The notes under the pieces are model-generated. The model was not told the DNA's origin. It did no database searches and worked only from the letters and a program-made list of their open reading frames with translations. This document shows positions 17,749 through 25,439 of a stretch of DNA of 64,000 nt, piece by piece. The DNA comes from Candidatus Hecatella orcuttiae. GTDB lineage: Archaea > Thermoproteota > Bathyarchaeia > Hecatellales > Hecatellaceae. Within the stretch, counting starts at the first letter, position 1. Each line of letters opens with the position of its first letter. The position numbers and the translations under genes are program-made. Location: assembly GCA_002011035.2 (NCBI GenBank), contig MTLY02000001.1, positions 313,342-377,341 of the forward strand, read 5' to 3'.

Positions 17749-18226
17749 GCCTCCGGCCTGCCCTGTCTATTTCTCCAGCCCGAATCCTCGTCGCTGAGAT
17801 GGGTTTGCCGTCTTCAGCCAGCTGTTTTTCGAAGACCACGACCTCCACCTCCCTCAAGCCTCTTTCTCTTCGAGCCCTGTTTATTTCTCGGGCTACGGGA
17901 TAGGTTTCCCGGCTTACCATGAGAGCATCCAGGTCTTCGAGGAAAGGAGCTGACCCCCATCGGCTGTCGATGGGGACGACACTACTTCTTTCAAGGAAGT
18001 CCTCCGCTCGGAGAAAATCTTCCAACGCCTTTTTCCTCTCCGAGTAAGGTCTAACTGGATGGCCTTTCGCCAACTCTTCAGCCAGCCGGTCGGTGCTCAG
18101 CCCGATGATGACGTATTCGCTCAGGCTGAAGGCTTCCCGCAGGATTTTTTCATGGCCTTGGTGGAGGATGTCGAAGGTTCCGCCTAAGGCCAGTTTCCTA
18201 AACTTTTTGACGGATTCCCTCGCCAA
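17738..18226 (-). CDS. coaD: Phosphopantetheine adenylyltransferase, archaeal type
   Basis: Transfers AMP from ATP to 4'-phosphopantetheine, giving dephospho-CoA in coenzyme A synthesis. The 162 residues start with KLALGGTFDILHQGHEKIL, the nucleotidyltransferase GGTFDxxHxGH signature (HxGH at 22-25), and end with ISATRIRAGEID, matching the ISSTRIR nucleotide-binding motif. It belongs to the archaeal PPAT family, distinct from bacterial CoaD in sequence. It is divergent from the MetAP gene with 40 bases between the starts. Confidence 0.92.
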   Translation of the reverse strand: MARESVKKFRKLALGGTFDILHQGHEKILREAFSLSEYVIIGLSTDRLAEELAKGHPVRPYSERKKALEDFLRAEDFLERSSVVPIDSRWGSAPFLEDLDALMVSRETYPVAREINRARRERGLREVEVVVFEKQLAEDGKPISATRIRAGEIDRAGRRLRP

Positions 18227-18266
18227 GGCTGAACCCTACTTTTATGTGCCACCTAACTCATTTAAA

Positions 18267-19181
18267 ATGGAGGCGTTCCGGTTGCTGGAGGAGGAGGAAT
18301 TAGCTAAGCTCAGAAAGGCTGGAAAGATCGCGGGGGAAGTCAGGAGGTGGGTTGAAGGCTACGTGAAAGAGGGTATGAAGGTCATCGACCTATGCGAAGG
18401 GGTTGAAAGAGAGATCCGCCGACGGGGAGGCAGTCCAGCCTTCCCTTGCAATGTGGACATCAACGAGGTAGGCGCCCACTATACTTCGCCTCCCAGCGAC
18501 CCCAGCCTCATTCCCCCGGGTTCCATAGTGAAGGTGGACATTGGAGTTCACATCGACGGCTACATAGCCGACACAGCGGTTTCCATCTGCTTCAACCCAG
18601 AGCTCTACGTCCTCAAACAGGCTACGGACGAAGCCTTGGAGGCTGCCTTGGAGGCCTTGGCTCCGGGGGTTAAGGTTTCAGCCATAGGAGCCGTCATCCA
18701 GAAGATCATTGAAAAGTACGGGTTGAAGCCTGTGAAAAACCTGACAGGCCACGGGTTAGGCCGATACAAACTTCACACCGGAAAACCCATCCCCAACGTA
18801 GCCGGCTTAGACAGCCTAAAAATCGAGGAAGGGGAAGCCTACGCTGTAGAGCCTTTCTCCACCACTCAACAAGGAGCAGGGGAAGTGGGTGAGGCGGGAT
18901 TCGGCCACATCTTCAGAATTCTGAAGATGAAGCCTCCGAAAGAAGAAAAAGCTCGAAGCCTCTTTGAAGGTATCAAGAACCGCTTCCACACCCTCCCCTT
19001 CGCCTTCCGCTGGGTTGAAGAAATATGGGGAAAGGAAAACTTAGCGGCCTTCAGCAGCCTCCTCAAAGAAAGACACGTGACCGAATACCCTTTACTAGCG
19101 GAGAAGAACAGGCAGCCGGTAGCACAATCAGAGCACACCGTCATAGTATTGAAAGACGAGGTTCAAGTTTTAACTCTCTAA
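18267..19181 (+). CDS. map: Methionine aminopeptidase, type II
   Basis: Removes N-terminal Met from nascent proteins. From the ATG at 18267 it is 304 residues, the normal archaeal size. Metal ligands and catalytic residues are visible: H71 (NEVGAHYTS), D91 (VKVDIGVH), D102 (IADTAVS), H162 (TGHGLGRY), E195 (YAVEPF) and the final Glu near QSEHTVIV. The frame is open further upstream to 18093 but that part lies inside coaD on the other strand, so I reject the longer start. The TATA-like CTTTTATGTG is about 27 bases before the ATG, suggesting a leaderless mRNA. Confidence 0.95.
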   Translation: MEAFRLLEEEELAKLRKAGKIAGEVRRWVEGYVKEGMKVIDLCEGVEREIRRRGGSPAFPCNVDINEVGAHYTSPPSDPSLIPPGSIVKVDIGVHIDGYIADTAVSICFNPELYVLKQATDEALEAALEALAPGVKVSAIGAVIQKIIEKYGLKPVKNLTGHGLGRYKLHTGKPIPNVAGLDSLKIEEGEAYAVEPFSTTQQGAGEVGEAGFGHIFRILKMKPPKEEKARSLFEGIKNRFHTLPFAFRWVEEIWGKENLAAFSSLLKERHVTEYPLLAEKNRQPVAQSEHTVIVLKDEVQVLTL

Positions 19182-19582
19182 AACTTTGGCTCCCGCCGCT
19201 TGGGCCGCTTCTCCTCCTCGGGATAGATGGCTTCAACCATCATAGTCCCCCCGCAACTGGGACAGCTGCCCATGGGCTTGGGGATGAAATCGCCCAGCTG
19301 AAAGTTGCGGAGACTTTTGAAGGCGCATTGGCTGCACTGGAGCAAGGTTAAGGTGACCTTGGGCGGAGGCAAAGACATTTGGCCGAGGATTCGGCTTACC
19401 ATGAGGACGAGGAAGAGAATTCCGAGAAGACCTAAGAGGAGGGAGCCCGTGGATTCCCGGGGGCCCACTTCCATGTACTGGGCTATGCCTGAGAAGAGAA
19501 AGAACACGGCTAGGAACGCTATTAGAAGGAGAAGAAGCAAGCCGACGGGGGACTTTGGCGCAGGTTTTCCGGACACCTTCAA
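19178..19582 (-). CDS. Membrane protein with C-terminal zinc ribbon
   Basis: A 134-residue protein of unknown function. Two hydrophobic helices (about residues 12-34 and 46-66) are followed by a zinc ribbon: LQCSQCAF (CxxC) and GSCPSCGG (CxxC) at about 81-112, then a Lys/Arg-rich tail. The ribbon is predicted cytosolic by the basic tail. It lies 11 bases downstream of the DUF1512 gene on the same strand and is probably co-transcribed with it; both are membrane-anchored. It ends in TAG. Confidence 0.7.
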   Translation of the reverse strand: MKVSGKPAPKSPVGLLLLLLIAFLAVFFLFSGIAQYMEVGPRESTGSLLLGLLGILFLVLMVSRILGQMSLPPPKVTLTLLQCSQCAFKSLRNFQLGDFIPKPMGSCPSCGGTMMVEAIYPEEEKRPKRREPKF

Positions 19583-19593
19583 ACCTCCCAGGG

Positions 19594-20760
19594 TTACTGG
19601 CCTATCCCTATGGTGTTGCCTATTCCCGCTAGGATGAGGGTTTCCCCTTCCTGGGTGTTCTCCCTCACCAGCCGCTTAATCCGCTCCAAAGCTTTTTCCA
19701 CGCCTTCGTAGATTTCCTTTTTCATGGGGGCTATGGCTTCCCGGAGGGATTCTTTGATGATAACAGCGTACACCGGTATCTTATTCTTGTGGGCGATTTC
19801 CTCGATCTTAAACCTTTCAGTGCCTATGCCTCCGATGGCCGCTCCTACACCCTCAGCCACATCCCCCGTGTTTTCACCCTCAAACTTGAGGGCTGCGTCC
19901 ACCATGATGATGAGCGAGGGCTTAACGAAGCCCGAAGCCAGCAGGTTTTGAAGGGCGTCGCCCGGCTTGCCTACGTTGCCTCCTGGGCCTTCTGCTTTGA
20001 GGACGAGGGTTTTACGGCCTTCGATCTCCGTTTCGGCCATCACCATGTCTTTCTCTATCTTCTTTACCTCCTTCCCTCTCATGAGCTTGTTGACGAGGAG
20101 AGGCCCGGCGCCGTCTCCGATGGGCTGACCTTGGGCGAAGGCTTGCACGGCTCCGTCGTAGGCTGCGGCTATGTCCATGATCATGGGGAGGATCATGTGA
20201 AGCTGAGCGGTGATGATGTAGGCGTTGGTTCGTTTCCCCATCAGATAATAATGCTTCACAATCCGGTAGATGAGGTTCAGGTCGAGGGAGGCTTCCAGAA
20301 GGTTTTCGAGGTTGTGAAGCGTGGGGTCGTCGGCTTTTGGGGCAATTCGCTTAACCTCCTCCTTCATGCTCATGTCCCTCACATCCAATAGATGGTCCAG
20401 CTTCCAAACGATACCCGCCGGGTCCATGTCCACCGGCTGGATGAAGAAGCGCTCCAGAAACTGGTCTACCCGAGGCGTGGGGTCCTCGTTGGGTTTTCCC
20501 AGCTCTTGGACGGTGTTGAGGGAAATCTCCCTAGCCCTGTCCCTCATATACCGCAGTTTCCTCAACTGCCTTTCGATGTCGCGGTTCCACATGAACATCT
20601 GAATCTTCTGCCCGTAGAAGAAGTAGAGGAGGATGATAAACATGAAAGCGATTTGGAGAATGTAAGCGAAGATTCCCGGCTGCTCTCCGCCTCCTAAAAG
20701 CGGTGAAAGTAAAGCCATGAACCGTTCTCCTTCATACCTAACAGGGTTAAGATACTTCAA
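19594..20760 (-). CDS. DUF1512-family membrane-anchored protein
   Basis: A 388-residue protein conserved across archaea. One N-terminal membrane helix (IFAYILQIAFMFIILLYFFYG, about 30-50) is followed by a large cytosolic domain with MFMWNRDIERQLRKLRYMRD and a C-terminal Rossmann-like part (PSLIIMVDAALKFEGENTGD, then GIGNTIGIGQ). I recall this as DUF1512, function unknown. Start choice: ATG at 20760 as given; an in-frame ATG 14 codons later (MALLSPLL) would also leave the membrane helix intact. Confidence 0.8.
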   Translation of the reverse strand: MKYLNPVRYEGERFMALLSPLLGGGEQPGIFAYILQIAFMFIILLYFFYGQKIQMFMWNRDIERQLRKLRYMRDRAREISLNTVQELGKPNEDPTPRVDQFLERFFIQPVDMDPAGIVWKLDHLLDVRDMSMKEEVKRIAPKADDPTLHNLENLLEASLDLNLIYRIVKHYYLMGKRTNAYIITAQLHMILPMIMDIAAAYDGAVQAFAQGQPIGDGAGPLLVNKLMRGKEVKKIEKDMVMAETEIEGRKTLVLKAEGPGGNVGKPGDALQNLLASGFVKPSLIIMVDAALKFEGENTGDVAEGVGAAIGGIGTERFKIEEIAHKNKIPVYAVIIKESLREAIAPMKKEIYEGVEKALERIKRLVRENTQEGETLILAGIGNTIGIGQ

Positions 20761-20898
20761 AAAAGAGGGAAGATTCCCTGTTATAAAGCTTTACTCTGCA
20801 AAAAAGATAGATTACTGGAGACTTTCACCATTAGCAAACAATAAATCCCATGCCTAAGAAAAGATATATAATGTACTTTTTCAGGTAGGGGAAAACCT

Positions 20899-22269
20899 GT
20901 GATCGATCTTCTAGAACTTTGGAAACGCTCAGAATCAGGGCCAGAGATAGGGGAGAGAGAATTCGACATGAAGATTCTCCCCAAAAAGCTGGAGGAGCTT
21001 CGGAAGGAATATGGCATCCGCTACAACCCAGAAGAAGTAGTGTCCACCGACGCCTCCCTCGCCAAGGCTGTCTATGAAGCCGCCCTCAAGCTCCTCTGCG
21101 ACGTCGGAGTTTACTGTACCGACAGCGGACGAGTCATACAGGTGTCGGAGGAAGAGGTCGAGGAAGCCCTCCGCTCAGCCTCAACCCGGCTCTTTCTGGG
21201 CGGAGGAAAGGAAAGAATCGAACTCGCAGCCCGCCGGACGGGAGACGGCCGGAGGCCGCTCATAGCCGGAGGGCCTTGCGGCTGCCCTCTTTCCGAGAAA
21301 TTCTACAGAAGAATCCTGTACAGCTACGCCAAGGAAACCTCAGCGGACATCATGGTGATGGGGCCCTTGGAAAGCTTCAAGGGAATGACCATCAAACCCC
21401 GGTCGCCCATCGAAATGGCTGCTGCGAGGACTGAGGCTGTGGAGGCTAGAGAAGCCGCCAAGGCAGCGGGCAAGCCGGGCCTGTGCATCTTCGGAGGCAT
21501 CTCCGTGGTCACGGCGGCAGCCTCCAACTTCGCCGACTCCCCCGACGGGCTCAGGCCCACAGACCTGCATGAGGTGGCGCAGTTGAACGAGTTAAAGATG
21601 AGCTGGGAAGTCTTCAACAGGATGACCCACTGCCAATACCAAGGGAACCTTGTGGCCGCGGCTCAATGCCCTGTTCTCGGCCAAGCAGGCGGACCGGAGG
21701 CGACGGCCATCCTCTGCGCAGCTGAAGCCCTGCAGGCTTTCACCCTGACACGCGGCCACCTTTTCTGCATGGCGCCCTCCCACATGTGGACTTCGACCAC
21801 CACCGACAGGGAGGACCTCTGGGTGAGCTGCTTGGTCATGCAGGCGGTTAAAGGCGTTCACCCAGTTCCCATGGGAAGCTACATCTACTCGGCAGCCGGG
21901 CCTTGCACCGAAATCCAGTGCTACGAACTGGCAGCCCAGACGGCAACTCACACCGCCTCCGGGGCAGACCTAATCTGCTCTGCAGGAGGCACGCGGGGGA
22001 CCTATGTGAACCATTACACGGGAATGGAAGCTAGGATAGCGGGGGAAATCTGCCAAGCCTCAGCCTCCCTCAGAGCAGTGGAAGTCAACGAGCTTGTGAA
22101 GGAGCTGCTGAGCCGGTATGAGGAGCCGTTGCGGATGAGGAAGGCTCCTCCGGGGAAGAGGTTTGAAGAATGCTACGACATTGAGAAGATTTCACCTTCC
22201 GAGGAATATGTAAGGCTTTGGGAAACCGTTAAGCGAGAGTTGGAAAACTTAGGTATGAATTTTCCCTGA
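20899..22269 (+). CDS. MtmB-family methyltransferase homologue without pyrrolysine
   Basis: A 456-residue homologue of monomethylamine methyltransferase. It aligns without gaps around the active site with the true MtmB in this window: GKPGLCIFGG here against GRPGMGL-Pyl-GPE. The pyrrolysine is replaced by Phe198 (codon ttc, 21490-21492). N-terminal (FDMKILPKKLEELRKEYGI) and C-terminal blocks (AAGPCTEIQCYELAAQT, YTGMEARIAGEIC) are also shared. No in-frame TAG occurs inside. No corrinoid-protein gene is adjacent. By analogy with the non-Pyl MttB homologue MtgB (glycine betaine), it may demethylate a different methylated compound; that is inference. Start GTG, with TATATAAT at 20865-20872. Confidence 0.85.
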   Translation: MIDLLELWKRSESGPEIGEREFDMKILPKKLEELRKEYGIRYNPEEVVSTDASLAKAVYEAALKLLCDVGVYCTDSGRVIQVSEEEVEEALRSASTRLFLGGGKERIELAARRTGDGRRPLIAGGPCGCPLSEKFYRRILYSYAKETSADIMVMGPLESFKGMTIKPRSPIEMAAARTEAVEAREAAKAAGKPGLCIFGGISVVTAAASNFADSPDGLRPTDLHEVAQLNELKMSWEVFNRMTHCQYQGNLVAAAQCPVLGQAGGPEATAILCAAEALQAFTLTRGHLFCMAPSHMWTSTTTDREDLWVSCLVMQAVKGVHPVPMGSYIYSAAGPCTEIQCYELAAQTATHTASGADLICSAGGTRGTYVNHYTGMEARIAGEICQASASLRAVEVNELVKELLSRYEEPLRMRKAPPGKRFEECYDIEKISPSEEYVRLWETVKRELENLGMNFP

Positions 22270-22404
22270 ACCAGATAAGATCGCGCTTTATTCTACTGTT
22301 CCAACACAGCCAGAGGAATGTGCTTTGTCTGCTGAAAATCTGAAGCTGCCTACAAAACCAGTGTAGTCGGAGAGAACGCAGATTTATTTAATCGTTTACC
22401 GCCT

Positions 22405-22725
22405 TCAAGGTGAAAGCATGGTCAGGATTTCTTTCCGCTGCCTGGAGAGCTCTAGGAAAAGTCTTCCCCTTTCCGTGGTCATTATGCCCCCTCTTTCGGT
22501 GAGAGTTACTAGGCCCTTCTCCAACAAAAGTGAAACGTAGTTCTTGTAACGGTTAAAGTTGAGGTTAGCCCTGTAGACCACCTCGGTCTTTGATGCCCCG
22601 TTGAAGGCGACGGAAAGGATGTCCTCCACGATTTTTAGTCCATCCCGTCGTTTAAAGGAAATATTTTCCGGGAAACCGGAGGCCGCTGGAGGGGACTTCT
22701 GCTTGGTATCGAGGCGGCTATTCAA
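22405..22725 (-). CDS. Winged-helix transcription regulator
   Basis: A 106-residue DNA-binding protein. GLKIVEDILSVAFNGASKTE, then YRANLNFNRYKNYVSLLLEK and GLVTLTERGGIMTTERGRLF, gives the archaeal winged-helix pattern (helices at about 30-75, wing at about 78-92). The target is unknown. A 10-bp inverted repeat starts 17 bases upstream of its ATG, so self-control is likely. It may also act on the exported-protein gene at 22981, whose promoter shares the spacer. Confidence 0.75.
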   Translation of the reverse strand: MNSRLDTKQKSPPAASGFPENISFKRRDGLKIVEDILSVAFNGASKTEVVYRANLNFNRYKNYVSLLLEKGLVTLTERGGIMTTERGRLFLELSRQRKEILTMLSP

Positions 22726-22741
22726 GGGGTTTTCCCCTCCT

Positions 22742-22780
22742 ATATAAATAATATATGGTATTATAAGCTGTTATTTATAT
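22742..22780. promoter_or_regulatory. Perfect 10-bp inverted repeat upstream of the winged-helix gene
   Basis: ATATAAATAA at 22742-22751 is the exact reverse complement of TTATTTATAT at 22771-22780, with 19 bases between. The arms double as TATA-like elements. It lies just before the regulator start (22725) and could be its operator, or two opposing TATA boxes that happen to match. Confidence 0.45.
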
Positions 22781-22980
22781 GTTTTTAGAATTTTTGGTTC
22801 GAACTTTAAAATCTAGGGTAAACCGCCATGTTTAGCACATGTTCCTGTTAAAATTTGCAACATTTGGGAAGAGGCTGGGCAGTTGTATGGTTGCAGTGAG
22901 CTGATAATTGATGTTTAAGCTTGATTGTATAAAGATTTTTAAAGGGGAACGCTAAAATTTAGGAGAGGTGTCTGTTTCCG

Positions 22981-23550
22981 ATGAAACTCTCCATTGCTTT
23001 AACAGCAGCTGCTTTCATGTTTGTGCTGTTGTTTTCGCCTCTCCCTGCCGCGGAGGGGGCTGAAGAGAGCCTCGGCGCCCTAGGTTTTGATTCCGCCGAA
23101 ACCAAGACGGCGATCACGATCAACGTGGAGAGAATTCCGAAGAGAAGCTATCTGGGTGAAAGCATTTTGATCAGAGGAAACGTATACCCCGCCATGGAGG
23201 GACTTGAACTTAAAATATTCTATGGCTACGCCAAGGCCGGCGAGGAAACGGTGGAGTCGGTCATCGTCTTCACCGACGAAAACGGAGCCTTCCAATTTAG
23301 TATGATCCCGGAGGAGATTGGAAGCTTAGCCTTCGTAGTGACGCATGAAGGCTCTGACAGTACGTTGCCGGCTAGAGCCGAGCCTGTAGCCACTCTTGTT
23401 ACTCAGAAGGTGCCCATCAAGCCAGAGCAGACTTTTCTACCTTTAATATTGGTGGCGATCCTGCTTGCCCTCTGGTCTAGGTGGGACGACATTAAAGAGT
23501 TGAGGGGGAAAGGGAAGGCGACTAAAAAATTTGAGAAGTGGAGAAAATAG
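22981..23550 (+). CDS. Exported, membrane-anchored protein with Ig-like domain
   Basis: A 189-residue protein. A signal-like hydrophobic start (about residues 3-26, ending AAEGA) precedes a beta-rich domain of about 95 residues (SYLGESILIRGNVYPAMEGL, then VFTDENGAFQFSMIP), like the Ig-like or carboxypeptidase-regulatory-like modules of surface proteins. A single C-terminal membrane helix (about 152-168) and a basic tail that faces the cytosol follow. The likely topology is an extracellular domain held at the membrane. Function unknown. It ends in TAG; a GGAGAGG-type ribosome-binding site lies upstream. Confidence 0.7.
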   Translation: MKLSIALTAAAFMFVLLFSPLPAAEGAEESLGALGFDSAETKTAITINVERIPKRSYLGESILIRGNVYPAMEGLELKIFYGYAKAGEETVESVIVFTDENGAFQFSMIPEEIGSLAFVVTHEGSDSTLPARAEPVATLVTQKVPIKPEQTFLPLILVAILLALWSRWDDIKELRGKGKATKKFEKWRK

Positions 23551-23691
23551 TTAGGAAAATATTTTTAGCCAGTTAAATAATGTGTTCCAAGGTGAGATTT
23601 AAACTAGGATGTCCGCCCCTTATCTTTGGTTGGTTGTTTTCTTGATCGGCTATATGTGTTCGGCTTTAAGCTCGGGGAGTGAATTCAGTTT

Positions 23692-23916
23692 TTATCTGTA
23701 TTTACGGATGCCGATGAAGCGTGCGGATGGGCCTCTGAAGTTCTCTTCAACCTCTCCCCAGTAAGTTCCGCAGACACGGCACCAAGGGACGTTGGTGACT
23801 TGCACTCCCCACCATCCTTGGTAGCCGCATTTGGGACAGTTGGGGCTGTTCTTCTCTGCTTTTGGTTTTACTATTTCAGGGACTACAACCTTCGGTTCTT
23901 CTAGGACGGTTTCCAT
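23692..23916 (-). CDS. Small zinc-ribbon protein
   Basis: A 74-residue protein with a disordered Pro/Glu/Lys-rich start and a four-Cys zinc ribbon: CPKCGYQGWWG and WCRVCGTYWG. The C-terminus is basic (RFIGIRKYR). An AGGAGG-type ribosome-binding site is visible before the ATG at 23916. No family name can be given; such ribbons usually bind nucleic acids or protein partners. Confidence 0.65.
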   Translation of the reverse strand: METVLEEPKVVVPEIVKPKAEKNSPNCPKCGYQGWWGVQVTNVPWCRVCGTYWGEVEENFRGPSARFIGIRKYR

Positions 23917-24063
23917 TTTTCACCTCCTCCTTTTTTACCCGACCCGGGAAAGTTGGGTTTCGCTTGGTTTTCCCAAGCTCGTCAGGGGTTTATTGTGAAA
24001 TTTTTTATCCGTAATAAAGAAAGTGTTGGCGGCATATAATTATTTAGCGAAAACTATAAATTC

Positions 24064-24075
24064 TAGTATATACTA
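24064..24075. promoter_or_regulatory. 12-bp palindrome over the TATA region of the PhoU-like gene
   Basis: TAGTATATACTA is a perfect palindrome lying 18-29 bases upstream of the ATG at 24093, where the TATA box would be expected. The downstream gene encodes an N-terminal AbrB-type DNA-binding domain, so this is a natural candidate for a self-control site. Inference only. Confidence 0.45.
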
Positions 24076-24092
24076 AAGATAGTGGGGATTTT

Positions 24093-25181
24093 ATGGAGGG
24101 AAGAAAGCTTCAAAAGGTCGGCTACTCAACCCTCAGCGTTTCTCTCCCCAGCCGATGGATCAAGCGGTTTAGGTTGAAGAAGGGGGACACCGTCGTCTGC
24201 AGCTATGAGAAAGACGGCTCCCTCAGATTGATGCCTTCGGAAATGGCTGAGTCTAAGGGCAGCTTGGATGTGGCAGTGAACTTAGACCTCTGCGACAGTC
24301 CCACGCTGCTGGAGAGGCTTGTCGTGGGCTGCTACATCGTAGGCTACGACACCATAACGGTGTTTTCGCGAAACAAGATTCACGGGGATTGGCTTACCGT
24401 CTTGAGGAACGTTTCCCAGAGGCTGATAGGGCTGAGCATCATGGATGAAAGGCCTGACGCTGTCGTCCTTCAATGCACCTTAGACCCTTCCAGCATCCCT
24501 CTGACGACGATGATGAGGAGGCTTTACGCTTTGACGGCGACCATGTACACTGAGGTTTTGGAGGCACTCATGGGATTTGATCCCACCCCCGCTAAGGAGG
24601 TGGTGAACAGGGAGTCTGAAGCCAACATGCTGTATTGGCTGATTTTACGCGTCATAGAGCTGGCTCTGACCGATGTGAGGATTGCGGAGAAAGTCGGCGT
24701 GCAGAACCAGCATTATCTGCCCACCTACCGGGTTGTCATTAAGTATTTGGAGGCCATAGCGGATTATCTGGAGGAGGCAGCAAGCAACATTCTCCAGCTT
24801 ATCGAATTGAACAAGAAGCCGAACGAAGCCATGGTGAAGGAACTGCAGCGAATAGGAAAAATCGAGTTGGAGGTTTTCAGCGGCGCCTTCGAAAGCCTCA
24901 TCACCGGCGACTTGCATAGGGCGAACAAGTCTGTTGAAGATAGGATGAGGTTAAAGGACGATGCGGAGGAGATTGTCACCAGAATTCTGAGGGAAACCGA
25001 GGACCCGGAGATAGCGGTTCACATAAAGATTGTGAGTAGGGCTTTTAATAGGATCGCGGAGATAGGGGCCTCCATGGCCCATCTGGCCATCAACATGTAT
25101 GTCAGCAAACCCAGTAAGATGGTGATGCCGACGGATTCCGGGAGGCTTCCGAAGGAGAAGACAGCTGAGTCTCAGGTCTGA
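24093..25181 (+). CDS. PhoU-like protein with N-terminal SpoVT/AbrB domain
   Basis: A 362-residue regulator. Residues 1-50 (KLQKVGYSTLSVSLPSRWIK, then LKKGDTVVCSYEKDGSLRL) form a SpoVT/AbrB swapped-hairpin DNA-binding domain. The rest is helical with two PhoU-type three-helix units (about 125-225 and 230-340). This domain order is common in archaea and is linked to phosphate uptake control, but no pst genes are nearby. The next gene downstream on the same strand is the Amt-type transporter, 258 bases away with its own TATA-like element, so a shared role is not shown. Confidence 0.82.
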   Translation: MEGRKLQKVGYSTLSVSLPSRWIKRFRLKKGDTVVCSYEKDGSLRLMPSEMAESKGSLDVAVNLDLCDSPTLLERLVVGCYIVGYDTITVFSRNKIHGDWLTVLRNVSQRLIGLSIMDERPDAVVLQCTLDPSSIPLTTMMRRLYALTATMYTEVLEALMGFDPTPAKEVVNRESEANMLYWLILRVIELALTDVRIAEKVGVQNQHYLPTYRVVIKYLEAIADYLEEAASNILQLIELNKKPNEAMVKELQRIGKIELEVFSGAFESLITGDLHRANKSVEDRMRLKDDAEEIVTRILRETEDPEIAVHIKIVSRAFNRIAEIGASMAHLAINMYVSKPSKMVMPTDSGRLPKEKTAESQV

Positions 25182-25439
25182 GAGGAAATGCCGAACGGTC
25201 CGTCGAATGTTGTGCCCTGAATGTTCCCAGAAATCTGTCATAGGTTTTTCCGGTTTTCACTTTACATCCTTAAATTACTGGTAGCTTCCGAGAAACTCCC
25301 TCCCCCGTGCCCTAAGAGGCGGGGTAGAGTCTAAGATTCTTGGTTCTTACTTTAAGTTCGTCAAGTATAATAGCTCTCCTTCTCCAGTATCTCTGAAAAT
25401 TGCTACGGTATCAAAAACCATGAGAGGAGACTCTGGAAA

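Noticed and set aside
18093-18266. Upstream start for methionine aminopeptidase
   Set aside because: That part lies within coaD on the other strand, and the ATG at 18267 has a well-placed TATA-like element and gives the family N-terminus.
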